Assembly (NCBI GenBank): GCA_009676745.1
Contig: CP046062.1
Coordinates: 853,501 to 917,500, forward strand
Origin: Leuconostoc mesenteroides subsp. mesenteroides
GTDB lineage: Bacteria > Bacillota > Bacilli > Lactobacillales > Lactobacillaceae
Length of the DNA: 64,000 nt
Direction: 5' to 3'
Numbering within the stretch: position 1 is the stretch's first letter; each line of letters begins with the position of its first letter. Below are positions 37,719 to 46,911 of the stretch, one piece after another. Below the pieces are notes generated by a model. It was given only the letters and a program-made list of their open reading frames with translations. It had not been told where the DNA came from and did not search any database. Both the position numbers and the translations under genes were made by a program.

Positions 37719-38840
37719 ATGAACTATAATGCACCGCATCGACATGCTGTAATCGAGTTGTCGCAATCAGCAGTTGTGCATAATTTAAAGGTGATTAAAG
37801 AGAACGCGCATGCCAAAGAGATTATGGCTGTTTTAAAAGCTAATGCTTTTTCACATGGACTACCTGAGATGGCCGCTTTGAGTATTGCGGCCGGGGCTAC
37901 ACGTTTTGGCATGGCCATGCTCGATGAAGCTTTGGCACTACGTGATTTGGGGTATACGCAACCAATTGATATACTCGGACTAACAGATTCACGTTATGCG
38001 CGATTGGCTGCCGAACGTCATATTACGTTAGCTTTTAGTACTAAGGAGTCGATAAAAGCCGCTGCCGAACAGTTAGCTGGTACAGGATTAACATTAAAGG
38101 TATCATTACCTGTTGATACGGGATTAAATCGCATTGGGTTTAAAAACCGTGAAGATTTAGTAGCAGCAATTCAAGAGGTATCGGTGCAAGATACACTCAT
38201 TTTTCAAAGTATGTGGACACATTTTGCTACTGCAGATACACCAAATGTTGATTACGTGGACTTTCAAATTTCTGAATGGCAACGCTTGACACATGATTTA
38301 CCAGCAGAGCCAAATGAAAAGCATTTTGCGAATACGGGCATTGCTACTTGGTATCCTGAAAAAATTAATACAGACATTATTCGTTTGGGTATTGGATTAT
38401 TTGGCATTAACGGTTCCGTGCCGGTAATGTCGATGCCATTCGAGTTAATACCGGCTTTATCATTGAAGGCTGACGTTGTTAACAGCAAGCCGTTGAAAAA
38501 AGGTGATGCAGTCGGTTATGGGGCAGAATATCATGCACCAAATGATGGGTATTTGATTACTATTCCGATTGGGCATTCTGACGGTTATCCATTCAATGGG
38601 AATGGGATGCGTGTGCTAGTTGCTGATGGACAAATTGGTCATATTGTTGGAGGCGTAGCGATGGATCAATCAATGATTTTTGTTACTAATCCAGTTGCAG
38701 CTGGTACTACGGTGACTTTAATTGGTTGTGTTGGTGATCAAAGTATAACGCTGCAAGATTTGGCTGATCATACACAAAGTAGCATTGTAGCGTTAATGAA
38801 TAGTTTTGCACCGAGATTACAGCGAATAATTGTTTCGTAA
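37719..38840 (+). CDS. alr: Alanine racemase family protein with altered active-site residues
   Basis: 373-residue PLP enzyme expected to supply D-alanine for peptidoglycan and teichoic acid. Kept: PLP lysine Lys40 (AVLKANAFSHG), catalytic Tyr267 (VGYGAEY) and RLGIGLFG. Changed relative to the usual family: the ANAYGHG tyrosine is Phe44, GYADG reads G-His286-Ser-D-G, and the C-terminal NYEV segment with the gate tyrosine is replaced by SIVAL. Either a divergent but working Alr or a relative with another amino-acid substrate. The putative ribosome site AAGGA touches ATG 37719 without a spacer, which is odd; no better in-frame start is seen. Confidence 0.82.
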   Translation: MNYNAPHRHAVIELSQSAVVHNLKVIKENAHAKEIMAVLKANAFSHGLPEMAALSIAAGATRFGMAMLDEALALRDLGYTQPIDILGLTDSRYARLAAERHITLAFSTKESIKAAAEQLAGTGLTLKVSLPVDTGLNRIGFKNREDLVAAIQEVSVQDTLIFQSMWTHFATADTPNVDYVDFQISEWQRLTHDLPAEPNEKHFANTGIATWYPEKINTDIIRLGIGLFGINGSVPVMSMPFELIPALSLKADVVNSKPLKKGDAVGYGAEYHAPNDGYLITIPIGHSDGYPFNGNGMRVLVADGQIGHIVGGVAMDQSMIFVTNPVAAGTTVTLIGCVGDQSITLQDLADHTQSSIVALMNSFAPRLQRIIVS

Positions 38841-38844
38841 TAGA

Positions 38845-38877
38845 AAAAGGTGGACGACATTAAGTCGTCCACCTTTT
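38845..38877. terminator. Bidirectional terminator, alr / tRNA-Gln
   Basis: 14-base perfect stem AAAAGGTGGACGAC (38845-38858) and complement (38864-38877), with A-run left and T-run right; serves alr and the convergent tRNA. Confidence 0.9.
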
Positions 38878-38883
38878 AAAATA

Positions 38884-38955
38884 TTGCCCCTGCTGGATTC
38901 GAACCAGCGCGTAGTGGCACCAGAAGCCACCGCCTTACCGCTTGGCCAAGGGGCA
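38884..38955 (-). tRNA. tRNA-Gln (anticodon CTG)
   Basis: 72 bases; acceptor TGCCCCT/AGGGGCA with discriminator A; anticodon loop TTCTGGT gives CTG at 38922-38920, reading CAG. On the minus strand, TTGATC, 17 bp, TATAAA upstream form a likely promoter. Confidence 0.94.
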
Positions 38956-39053
38956 ATTACTTTATATATTTTACATAATTTGTGATCAATTTGCAAGTGG
39001 AAATTAAAAGATAAATTCGTTATACTGGTTAAAATACTTTAAGGGGGAATACT

Positions 39054-39578
39054 ATGCAATATGCAACATATGAAAACACAGTCGCAAAGTTAGCTGCGCA
39101 TCATATTACGATTTCAGATATCGCGCGAATAGCCTTCAATAATGAGCAATCGTATGTCGAAGGATTAACACTTGAACAAGTAGAAGATGCCGTTGAAAGT
39201 ATCTTACATAAGCGAGTTGTTCAGCATCAAGTATGGGTTGGTTTAGAACTTGACCGTTTAGCCGAAGCCCATTTGCTAGAAGCACCATTACAAGATTTGG
39301 TTGAAAATGATGACGGGCTTTTTGGAGTTGATGAAACTATCGGTACAGCAATTGCAATGTCCTTTGATACAATTGGTGTCACAAACTATGGTTATATCGA
39401 TAAAACAAAAGTTGGCCTTGTCGGTGAGTTAGATCGTAAAGGAAAAACTTCTGAAGCGGTAACGACATTTGCAGATGATATTGTGGGCGCACTGGCCGCA
39501 GCTGCAGCATCTAAGGTCGCGCACAAGTACGCGACCGGTAGAGTTGATTCTGTTCTACCAAACCAAAATAACGCGTAG
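39054..39578 (+). CDS. pgpA: Phosphatidylglycerophosphatase A-like protein (YutG type)
   Basis: 174-residue protein of the Firmicutes PgpA/YutG branch. VWVGLELDRLAE, ENDDGLFGVDETIG, TNYGYIDKTKVG and the closing FADDIVGALAAAAASKVAHK are the family's conserved blocks; the Asp and Glu residues would bind magnesium. PgpA removes the phosphate from phosphatidylglycerophosphate to give phosphatidylglycerol, the substrate of LtaS encoded at 4 kb. AAGGGGGA precedes the ATG. Sequence alone leaves the exact substrate open. Confidence 0.82.
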   Translation: MQYATYENTVAKLAAHHITISDIARIAFNNEQSYVEGLTLEQVEDAVESILHKRVVQHQVWVGLELDRLAEAHLLEAPLQDLVENDDGLFGVDETIGTAIAMSFDTIGVTNYGYIDKTKVGLVGELDRKGKTSEAVTTFADDIVGALAAAAASKVAHKYATGRVDSVLPNQNNA

Positions 39579-39591
39579 GCGTTATTTTTTT
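39565..39591 (+). terminator. Terminator after pgpA
   Basis: AAAATAACGC (39565-39574), loop GTAG, GCGTTATTTT then T-run. The stem overlaps the last codons and stop of pgpA. Confidence 0.85.
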
Positions 39592-39601
39592 GTAGTTAAA
39601 T

Positions 39602-39630
39602 TTGCATAATAGGTCTAGACCAATTATACT
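39602..39630 (+). promoter_or_regulatory. nagA promoter with NagR-type operator
   Basis: TTGCAT at 39602-39607 and TATACT at 39625-39630 with exactly 17 bp between. The spacer contains the palindrome GGTCTAGACC at 39612-39621, matching the core of GntR/HutC (NagR, YvoA) dre sites. Repression by the nagR product two kilobases away is the natural reading. Confidence 0.78.
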
Positions 39631-39688
39631 ATAATTATAGACTTCATTATTATCGTTGTAGAGGCAAGATTGAGGAGGAATGTGCTGC

Positions 39689-40855
39689 GTGGTAACTTCG
39701 CTTCGCGTACGAAATATTATGGCAAAACTAATTAAAAACATTGATCTTTACACAGGGTATCAACATATAGAAGATGCCTTCATGCGTTTTACAGATACGG
39801 TTGAGGAAGTCGGTTACATGATTGACTTCAAGGAAAAAGCTGATGACGAATTGATTAATGAGGCCTCAGGAAAGATCATTGTTCCAGGGTTTATTGATGT
39901 TCATAAACATGGTGGTTATGGACTGGACACAATGGATGGTGATCCCGAAAAGTTAAACACAATGATTAATAAGATGGTTACGGAAGGCATTACATCATTA
40001 TTTCCGACAACAATTACACAATCACCAGAAAATATTGAACGTGCGTTAAAAACGATTAATCAAGTTGCCAAAATTAATCCGGTTATTCAGGGGATCCATT
40101 TGGAAGGCCCTTTTATTAACAAAGCCTTCATGGGTGCACAGCCTGAAAAATATATTATTGATCCTAACACAGAACTTCTGAAAAAATGGTACGCACTTTC
40201 TGGTGAGCGTATTCGATTAGTAACTTATGCGCCAGAAAATGGTGGTATTCCTGAATTTGAAGAATTTATGCTACAGCATAACATTATTCCATCAATTGGA
40301 CATTCTAATGCTACACGAGAACAATTGGTACACTCGCGCGCAACCCATGTTACGCACTTGTATAATGCCCAAAGACCATTACATCATCGTGAACCTGGTG
40401 TCACGGGTCATGGTATGCTAGAAGGCGCAATCACTGGTGAATTAATTGCCGATGGTTTTCATATTGTACCTGACATGTTACAATTAGCTTTTAGAATCAA
40501 AGGTGCTCATAAATTAGAACTAGTAACAGATTCTATGCGAGCTGAAGGATTAGGAAATGGTATATCTGAACTTGGCGGACAAAAAGTTACGGTTAAAGAT
40601 AAGCAAGCACGCTTAGATAATGGTCATTTGGCTGGTTCTGTGCTGGCTTATGATGATGCGTTCGTCAACATTCAAAAATTCACAAGTGCTGATATTAATG
40701 ATGCAGTACAAATGAGTTCAGTGAACCAAGCACATGAGTTTGGGCTAACTCAAAAAGGCAACTTATCTGAAGGTAAGGATGCTGATTTTAACATTTTCGA
40801 CAAGGAATTGCATTTAGAGGCGACGTATTCACTTGGTCGCCGTTTTGCACGGTAA
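39689..40855 (+). CDS. nagA: N-acetylglucosamine-6-phosphate deacetylase
   Basis: About 388-residue amidohydrolase producing glucosamine-6-phosphate and acetate from N-acetylglucosamine-6-phosphate. Metal-binding motifs: DVHKHGGYG, HLEGPFI, GHSNA, HLYNA and the catalytic Asp in TDSM. Start choice is uncertain: AGGAGG at 39673-39678 suits GTG 39689 (10-base spacer) better than ATG 39680 (1 base), while ATG 39719 (MAKLIKNIDLY) matches the family's usual N-terminus but has no ribosome site. Followed 4 bases later by its probable repressor gene, which completes an amino-sugar regulon. NagB is not in the window. Confidence 0.92.
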   Translation: MVTSLRVRNIMAKLIKNIDLYTGYQHIEDAFMRFTDTVEEVGYMIDFKEKADDELINEASGKIIVPGFIDVHKHGGYGLDTMDGDPEKLNTMINKMVTEGITSLFPTTITQSPENIERALKTINQVAKINPVIQGIHLEGPFINKAFMGAQPEKYIIDPNTELLKKWYALSGERIRLVTYAPENGGIPEFEEFMLQHNIIPSIGHSNATREQLVHSRATHVTHLYNAQRPLHHREPGVTGHGMLEGAITGELIADGFHIVPDMLQLAFRIKGAHKLELVTDSMRAEGLGNGISELGGQKVTVKDKQARLDNGHLAGSVLAYDDAFVNIQKFTSADINDAVQMSSVNQAHEFGLTQKGNLSEGKDADFNIFDKELHLEATYSLGRRFAR

Positions 40856-40859
40856 AACA

Positions 40860-41558
40860 ATGGCTAAACCTCGATATATTGAAATTCATAACCAAATATT
40901 GTCACGTATCGAAGCTGGTGAGTGGCAATCACAAGAACGTTTACCTGCTGAAAGAGATTTGGCACTTGAATTTAAGGTGTCACGTATGACATTAAGACAA
41001 GCAGTTCAAACGTTGGTTGACGAAGGGATATTGGAACGCAAAGTCGGCTCAGGTACTTACGTCGCTGAACAAAAGGTTTCTGAACGTGCCCTGGGTGTTA
41101 CTAGTTTTACAGAATTAATGGCAGCGACAGGTCGAATGGCGCACACGGTGACGGTTAGCTATAAAACCACAACACCATCTGCTTCGGAAATTGAGCATTT
41201 GCAACTTGATAATACGGATAAAGTGCTAATTATGGAGCGGCTACGTTTGGGGGATGATGAACCTATTTTACTAGAACGTACAACCTTGCCAGCCAAATTA
41301 ATTGAGTCGTTCACTCGTAAGGCATTAACAGAATCATTGTACGCTACACTAGCATCAGCGGGGGTATACCCTGGACATGCTGAACAAACAATAACAGCCA
41401 CGTTAGCAAATGAACGATTATCGGAATTACTGCAGATAAAAAGAGGTGATCCTATTTTATCTGTACGACAGGTTTCATATGATCAACATGATACGCCATT
41501 TGAGTATGTGCGATCATATTATGTGGGTGAGCGTTTCGAATTTACTTTGACCAGATAA
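40860..41558 (+). CDS. nagR: GntR/HutC-family regulator, probable NagR
   Basis: 232-residue repressor: N-terminal winged helix (LPAERDLALEFKVSRMTLRQA, in two parts around the turn) and C-terminal UTRA effector domain from about residue 90 (EPILLERTTLP, the family's ligand strand; RSYYVGERFEF at the end). NagR/YvoA members bind GlcNAc-6-P or GlcN-6-P. ATG 40860 is chosen over 40833, which lies inside nagA; re-initiation after the nagA stop is likely. The palindrome GGTCTAGACC in the nagA promoter is the expected target. Confidence 0.88.
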   Translation: MAKPRYIEIHNQILSRIEAGEWQSQERLPAERDLALEFKVSRMTLRQAVQTLVDEGILERKVGSGTYVAEQKVSERALGVTSFTELMAATGRMAHTVTVSYKTTTPSASEIEHLQLDNTDKVLIMERLRLGDDEPILLERTTLPAKLIESFTRKALTESLYATLASAGVYPGHAEQTITATLANERLSELLQIKRGDPILSVRQVSYDQHDTPFEYVRSYYVGERFEFTLTR

Positions 41559-41592
41559 AAAGATGGTTGATCTATGATCAACCATCTTTTTT
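41557..41592. terminator. Bidirectional terminator, nagR / metI
   Basis: 16-base perfect stem AAAAAGATGGTTGATC (41557-41572) and complement (41576-41591), loop TAT. It overlaps the nagR stop and touches the metI stop from the other strand. Confidence 0.9.
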
Positions 41593-42286
41593 ATTTATGA
41601 TTAAATTTTTTAGCTAGGAAATCACCGGTCACTTGGACAGCTAATACCAGAATTAAGACAAGCAGTGTCGCTACCAAAGTGGTGTCAGTTGCAAAACGAT
41701 TGTATCCGTATGAAATGGCCATATTACCTAGTCCACCAGCACCGATGGCGCCAGCCATGGCAGTCAAACCAATCAGACTAATTAAGGTTACAGTTGATAC
41801 ACGAATGATTTCTGAAAGGCCTTCCCGTAAATAAACCCCAAAAACAATATCCCAAAATGATGAACCCACTGACTGAGCAGCTTCAACAATTCCACTGTCA
41901 ACTTCGCTCAAGGCTACTTGTATTTGACGTGCATAGAAAGGGAATACGCCCAATGATAATGGCACTAAAGCAGCTGTAGTACCAATTTGCGTACCAATGA
42001 GGAGCTTTGTAAATGGTGCAATAAAGGCTAGCAAAATAATAAATGGAATAGCACGGAAAAGGGACACGACCTTATCAAAAATCCAAAATGAAACTTTATT
42101 CGGTGCAATACCGTTGGGGGCAGTAATGATTAATCCGAGACCAAAAATTAGCCCAAGTATACCACCAAAAATAGCTGACCAAAAAGTCATATACAGCGTC
42201 TGAATGATTGATGTCCACCAACCAGTATCGCCGCTCCAACCTTGATAAACAACGTTAGGAAATGTATTTGTAAACCATTGACTCAT
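41591..42286 (-). CDS. metI: Methionine ABC transporter permease MetI
   Basis: 231-residue permease with five helices. The coupling EAA-like loop is VEAAQSVGSSFWDIVFGV, conserved among MetI proteins, and AGAIGAGGLGNMAISYGYNRF is the family's C-terminal signature. It lies two bases after metN, last gene of the minus-strand methionine operon. GGAGGCAACTA precedes its ATG at the end of metN. It pairs with MetN and the binding proteins MetQ encoded upstream. Confidence 0.94.
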   Translation of the reverse strand: MSQWFTNTFPNVVYQGWSGDTGWWTSIIQTLYMTFWSAIFGGILGLIFGLGLIITAPNGIAPNKVSFWIFDKVVSLFRAIPFIILLAFIAPFTKLLIGTQIGTTAALVPLSLGVFPFYARQIQVALSEVDSGIVEAAQSVGSSFWDIVFGVYLREGLSEIIRVSTVTLISLIGLTAMAGAIGAGGLGNMAISYGYNRFATDTTLVATLLVLILVLAVQVTGDFLAKKFNHK

Positions 42287-42288
42287 AA

Positions 42289-43368
42289 TTAGTTGCCTCC
42301 TTTAAGAACTGTTACTTCAACATGATGATCATGCAATGTAGAAAGAGCTGTTTGCACTTGTGAGGGGTCCCCTGATAAAATAACTAGCAAAGATCCAACC
42401 GGCGTATCCTGTAAAATTTCAATATTACCATACAGAATATTTGCCGTAACATTGAAATCACGGAACAAGCTAGCAATTAATGGCTCATCAGTTGTTTCAC
42501 CAACATATGATAGACGAGCAAAAATTTCGCCTTCTTTTAATTCATTAACGAGTGGTTCGTTTCTAATTGTTTCAATGGCCTTATCAATATTTGTGGCTGT
42601 TTCAATGAATTCTCGTGTCAACTGTTGCTTTGGCTGAGCAAATATTTCCAACAATGAACCACGTTCAATAATTTCACCATTTTGCATCACAGCTACTTTA
42701 TTTGCAATCTCTTTAACGGCCTGCATTTCGTGTGTAATTAATACAATGGTTAAACCAAATTCCTGGTTTAACTTTTTCAATAAGGCCAAAATTTGATTCG
42801 TTGTTCTAGGATCCAATGCCGAAGTTGCTTCATCAGAAATTAAAATTTCGGGATCATTGGCTAATGCACGAGCGATAGCGACACGCTGTTTTTGACCACC
42901 AGAAAGTTGTGAAGGGTATTGATCTGCACGATCAGATAGATCAACTAATTCGAGTAGCTCAGCAACTTTTGCTTTCTGTTCTTCGTCCTTTAATTTACTG
43001 TGTTGCAATGCGAAGGCAACATTTTCTGTGACTGTTCGTTCATTTAATAAGTTGAAATGTTGAAAAATCATGCCAATTTTCCGACGGCGAACACGTAAGT
43101 CATTTGCGCCAATGCGTGTTTTCTTAGCATTCTGACTATCAGCCTGGAAAAAAGTTTCTCCATTAACGGTTACAGACCCATTAGTTGGTTCTTGTAGCAA
43201 GTTAATGACACGTACAAGAGTTGATTTCCCAGCACCAGAATAGCCTACAATACCGTAAACATCACCACGTTCAATATTAATGGAAACGTTTTTGACAGCT
43301 TCTATAGTGCGCTTTTTTTGATGGAAAGTGACATCGATATTTTTTAGTTGAATGATTGGTTCTGTCAT
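42289..43368 (-). CDS. metN: Methionine ABC transporter ATPase MetN
   Basis: 359-residue ATPase. Walker [10 protein letters not shown] near 40-48, signature [15 protein letters not shown], Walker [13 protein letters not shown]. The C-terminal NIL domain (about residues 280-355), an ACT-like methionine sensor, is present, so uptake is likely subject to feedback inhibition by intracellular methionine. The ATG overlaps the stop of the M20 peptidase gene by four bases, indicating coupled translation. Confidence 0.95.
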   Translation of the reverse strand: MTEPIIQLKNIDVTFHQKKRTIEAVKNVSINIERGDVYGIVGYSGAGKSTLVRVINLLQEPTNGSVTVNGETFFQADSQNAKKTRIGANDLRVRRRKIGMIFQHFNLLNERTVTENVAFALQHSKLKDEEQKAKVAELLELVDLSDRADQYPSQLSGGQKQRVAIARALANDPEILISDEATSALDPRTTNQILALLKKLNQEFGLTIVLITHEMQAVKEIANKVAVMQNGEIIERGSLLEIFAQPKQQLTREFIETATNIDKAIETIRNEPLVNELKEGEIFARLSYVGETTDEPLIASLFRDFNVTANILYGNIEILQDTPVGSLLVILSGDPSQVQTALSTLHDHHVEVTVLKGGN

Positions 43369-44696
43369 TGTTCATAACTCCTAATTAGTTCTTTGATTAC
43401 AGCAATATGCTGATTATAATCTGTTAATCGGATATTTTCATTGGGGGCGTGGTCCAAAGTATGCGCGTATCCTACACCTAAGCTAGCTATTGGTGCATGC
43501 AATGCTTCATGAATGTAATACATAGGGCCAGTGCCAGGAGACGTTGGCATAATAACTGGGTGCTGATGATAATATTTTTCAGTGATATCAATCACACGCA
43601 AAATTTCTGGGTTCGACATGTCACTGCGATATCCTGGTTGACCTAACGTCTTAGTTACCACGATATCAGAAAATCCTTCATTTTGGAAATGCTGTTTAAT
43701 TTGTTGCAAGGTTTTGTCAGGATTCATATGAGGAACTAAACGTGCCTCAAGTTTAGCAGAGGCGACAGCAGGCAAAACGGTTTTGACCCCATCACCTAAA
43801 TAACCACTTTGAATACCTTCTATATTTAGCGTTGGTTGAAAATATAATGTTTCTTTTAAATCATCACCAGTTTTATCACTTAAAAGAGGCGAGGTTAGAC
43901 CGTGTTGCTGAATCAAAGTGTCTCTTGTTGTAGGCAGATTTCTAACTAGTTCTCTTTCGCGTTGATTAGGGATAGGTACATCGTCATAGAATCCTGGGAC
44001 AGTAATGTGGCCTTCTTTATCAAATAGAGTTGCTAAAGCTTGGGTGAGACGCCATGCAGCGGAATCTACGACGCCAGCCAAGGAGGAATGTAGATCGGTT
44101 TTTGCTGTTTGTACATCAACATTGAATGTTACGATGCCCTTGTTACCACCAAAAATTTCCACCACATCATGAACGTTTTTCCCGCCTGATTCCCAAATAA
44201 CTAAATCTGCAGATAGTTTATCTTGGTATTTATCTAAATAATCATCTAAATGTTGAGAGGATGATTCTTCAGAACCTTCAATAATAAATGTGATATTTAC
44301 TGGTAAGCGACCTTCGTGTTCGGTTAAATAATCTTCGAGGGCTGTTAGGCGCGCAGTGATATTTCCTTTGTCATCATCAGTTCCTCGTCCATATAACTTG
44401 CCATCATGTTCAGAAAGTGTCCAAGGATCGGTGTGCCACAATGCTATTGGTTCTACCGGTTGTACATCATAGTGATTATAGATGACTAGCGTCTGAGCAT
44501 CGGGAGCACTACTTTTAAATTGCGCTAATATGAATGGGGCAAAATAAGTGTCATCATAGGTTACTTGAGCACCTAATTCACGAAAAATTCTCGCCAAGAG
44601 CTGAGCTGTTTCAGGTAGACGGCGACGAGTTGCCGAAACACTGGGTAGAGCAACTAAATCACGAAGTAAATTTAGATATTTTTGAGTAGATGTCAT
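43365..44696 (-). CDS. M20-family metallopeptidase
   Basis: 443-residue zinc peptidase of the M20 dipeptidase/carboxypeptidase type. Metal ligands are in [10 protein letters not shown], the bridging [10 protein letters not shown] and catalytic EGSEESSS; the C-terminal histidine lies in the [15 protein letters not shown] region. A similar peptidase sits between metQ and metN in Streptococcus pneumoniae, so a role in releasing methionine from peptides or derivatives is plausible, though untested. The ATG is followed downstream by metN with a four-base overlap. Confidence 0.88.
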   Translation of the reverse strand: MTSTQKYLNLLRDLVALPSVSATRRRLPETAQLLARIFRELGAQVTYDDTYFAPFILAQFKSSAPDAQTLVIYNHYDVQPVEPIALWHTDPWTLSEHDGKLYGRGTDDDKGNITARLTALEDYLTEHEGRLPVNITFIIEGSEESSSQHLDDYLDKYQDKLSADLVIWESGGKNVHDVVEIFGGNKGIVTFNVDVQTAKTDLHSSLAGVVDSAAWRLTQALATLFDKEGHITVPGFYDDVPIPNQRERELVRNLPTTRDTLIQQHGLTSPLLSDKTGDDLKETLYFQPTLNIEGIQSGYLGDGVKTVLPAVASAKLEARLVPHMNPDKTLQQIKQHFQNEGFSDIVVTKTLGQPGYRSDMSNPEILRVIDITEKYYHQHPVIMPTSPGTGPMYYIHEALHAPIASLGVGYAHTLDHAPNENIRLTDYNQHIAVIKELIRSYEQ

Positions 44697-44747
44697 GTTA
44701 ATTGATTACCTTCCACAGAGGTTATGTACGCGCCGAAGCGCATGTTT

Positions 44748-45590
44748 TTACTTGTTATAGTCCCAAACTGTAACTTCAGCTGAACCGTAATACTTTTTAA
44801 CTAGTTTCTTTGTTTTATCAGTTTGCAATGACTTCACGACTTTTTTGTAAGTTTCGTTGTCTTTGTCTTTCTTATTGGCAGCGATGAAGTTGAAGTATTG
44901 CTCTGTTTCCTTATTCAAACCTTCAACGTAAATAGCTGAATTGACATCTAAGTTTGCCGATACGGCGTAGTTGGTGTTGACCACTGCACCAGCGACTTTT
45001 GAATCATCTAACGACTTAGCAGTTTGTGAAGCATCAACCGGCGTAATCGTTAAGTTTTTAGGATTTGATGTGATATCTTTTGGTGTGGCAGTATCAGTAT
45101 CTTTAATTTTAATTAATCCTGCTTCGGCCAAAAGATGAATACCTCGGTTTTCGTTAGTAACATCGTTAGCTACCAAAATTTGGTCACCAGACTTAAATTC
45201 AGAGATTTTCTTATATGAAGTTGAGTATATACGAAGTGGTGTTGTCCAAGTGTCGCCAATAGAAACAATATTGGTCTTGTGAGCCTTGTTCCAGTTCTTC
45301 AAAAAAGGATAGTTCTGGAAAGCATTCAAATCAATATCACCGTCTGCTAGGGCTTTGTTTGGCTGTGAATAATCAGTGAATTTCTTTGTTTTCAAAGTGA
45401 TGCCGTATTTATCTTTGGCAGTTTTAGTAGCAGATGACCAAATCTCGTCTTCTGCTTTTGAGCCAGCCATTACACCAATGGTAACGGTCTTAGATGCTGA
45501 TTTTCCTTGTCCACCAAATGATAGGTAGGCCGCACCAGCAATAACAACTACGGCAACACCAGCGATAATATAGTTCTTTTTCTTACTCAT
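44748..45590 (-). CDS. metQ: Methionine-binding protein MetQ, copy proximal to transporter, no lipobox
   Basis: 280-residue NlpA/MetQ-family receptor. YSQPNKALADGDIDLNAFQN is the ligand-cleft signature and VSIGDT follows. The N-terminus MSKKKNYIIAGVAVVVIAGA is one hydrophobic helix after lysines; there is no cysteine, so no lipoprotein signal. It is probably held by an uncleaved helix. It is about half identical by eye to the upstream copy. A ribosome site GGGAGAA precedes the ATG. Substrates may be D/L-methionine or methionine derivatives. Confidence 0.9.
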   Translation of the reverse strand: MSKKKNYIIAGVAVVVIAGAAYLSFGGQGKSASKTVTIGVMAGSKAEDEIWSSATKTAKDKYGITLKTKKFTDYSQPNKALADGDIDLNAFQNYPFLKNWNKAHKTNIVSIGDTWTTPLRIYSTSYKKISEFKSGDQILVANDVTNENRGIHLLAEAGLIKIKDTDTATPKDITSNPKNLTITPVDASQTAKSLDDSKVAGAVVNTNYAVSANLDVNSAIYVEGLNKETEQYFNFIAANKKDKDNETYKKVVKSLQTDKTKKLVKKYYGSAEVTVWDYNK

Positions 45591-45617
45591 AGTAAATTCT
45601 CCCTTAGCATCTCTTTC

Positions 45618-46463
45618 TTATTTTGAAAAATCTTTATCCCAAGCAGGTAGCTCAACACCATCGTATTGCTTATTAATAGCTTTCTTAACAGCATCTGTTT
45701 GGTAAGCCTTCACAACTTGCTTATAAGTTTTATTGTCTTTATCTTTGCTATTCGCAGCAATAATGTTTACCCATTGATGTGAATTCTTGTTGATTGGTTC
45801 AACGAAAATCGCCTTTTTATAGTCTAATTTTGCTGAATCTGCATAAGTACCGTTGATTACCGCGCCTTGGATGTCAGATAAGGTACGAGCAGTTTGATCG
45901 GCAGCTAATTCTTTAATTTTCAAATTTTTAGGATTTTTTGTGATGTCTTTAACTGTTGCAGTCGTTAAACCATTTTTTAAATCAATTAATCCAGCAGATT
46001 TTAAAACATACAGTGATCGACTTTCATTGGACGGGTCATTCGGTACGGCGATTGTATCACCACTTTTGAACTGAGAAACCTTGGTGTATGTTTTAGAATA
46101 CAACCGGATAGGAGAGATAACCGTGTCACCAATCGAAACGATTTTATTACCAGTTGCTTTATTTGACGCCTTTAAGAATGAATAATGTTGAAAGGCGTTA
46201 AGATCAATGTCACCGGCTGCCAAGGCTTTGTTTGGTTGTGAATAATCTGTAAATTCTTTGAATTTAATTGTAATATCATACTTATCTTTAGCGGTCTTTT
46301 TAACAGTATCCCAAATAGCTTGATCTTGTTTAGAACCAGACATTATACCGATGGTTACTGTTTTTGATGATGTTTTTGAATGCTGCCCAAAGCTAGCGTA
46401 AGCGGCGCCGGCAATTATAACCACTGCAGCACCACCAATAAGCCATTTATTTTTTTTACTCAT
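45618..46463 (-). CDS. metQ: Methionine-binding protein MetQ, first operon gene, no lipobox
   Basis: 281-residue MetQ paralogue. The same frame is open far upstream to 46658, but that part is T-box leader RNA; GAGGAG just before ATG 46463 fixes the start (MSKKNKWLIGGAAVVIIAGA). As in the next gene the N-terminal helix lacks a lipobox cysteine. YSQPNKALAAGDIDLNAFQ marks the binding cleft. Two binding proteins with one MetNI suggest separate ligands sharing a transporter. Expression is set by the T-box leader. Confidence 0.9.
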   Translation of the reverse strand: MSKKNKWLIGGAAVVIIAGAAYASFGQHSKTSSKTVTIGIMSGSKQDQAIWDTVKKTAKDKYDITIKFKEFTDYSQPNKALAAGDIDLNAFQHYSFLKASNKATGNKIVSIGDTVISPIRLYSKTYTKVSQFKSGDTIAVPNDPSNESRSLYVLKSAGLIDLKNGLTTATVKDITKNPKNLKIKELAADQTARTLSDIQGAVINGTYADSAKLDYKKAIFVEPINKNSHQWVNIIAANSKDKDNKTYKQVVKAYQTDAVKKAINKQYDGVELPAWDKDFSK

Positions 46464-46548
46464 AATATGTAATCTCCTCAATATTCTCAAATAACGTGCA
46501 AAACAGATTTTTAAAACAAAAACAGAACGAAAAAGTTTTGATAGGTGC

Positions 46549-46866
46549 AAAAAAGCCGTTTCCATATCATAATAGTCATAGATACAGAAACGGCTAAAAT
46601 AGCGTGTTACCATTCTGAGTTGTAGATATTTGTTACCAAATATTTTCTCACTAACCATCAGGCATCGGGAGATGATCCTAGCCGAATGGTGTGCCCGGTA
46701 ACGGGGGCCAAGTCGTTGTATGCTTAACGGTAAACCGATTCACATACACCAATCACAGGTCATTTTCACAATCGCACTCACGCTGGTTCTCATCAACCAC
46801 CAGCTTTCTTTGCTTCGATAAATTGCTACTTTTCTGTTCAATTTGTTTTCGTTTTAAAAATCGTTA
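46549..46866 (-). promoter_or_regulatory. Methionine T-box leader with terminator
   Basis: The ~400-base leader of the metQ operon. The T-box core reads CAGAATGGTAACACGCT on the minus strand (46617-46601); its TGGT (46612-46609) would pair with the uncharged tRNA NCCA end. The terminator AGCCGTTTC...GAAACGGCT plus T-run occupies 46595-46549. A candidate specifier ATG (46763-46761) lies in the upstream Stem I region, in GAAAATGACC, agreeing with methionine. Uncharged tRNA-Met would favour the antiterminator and turn the operon on. Lactobacillales are known to use Met T-boxes where Bacillus uses S-boxes. Confidence 0.85.
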
Positions 46867-46872
46867 TAGCTT

Positions 46873-46901
46873 ATAATAACTAGATTATAATTATTTGTCA
46901 A
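46873..46901 (-). promoter_or_regulatory. Promoter of the metQ operon
   Basis: On the minus strand TTGACA (46901-46896), 17 bp, TATTAT (46878-46873). Consensus-strength; transcription would begin about 400 bases before metQ. Confidence 0.85.
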
Positions 46902-46911
46902 ATATTTTAAT

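Noticed and set aside
46464-46658. N-terminal extension of the first metQ frame
   Set aside because: It translates the T-box and terminator RNA; the signal helix and GAGGAG place the start at 46463.
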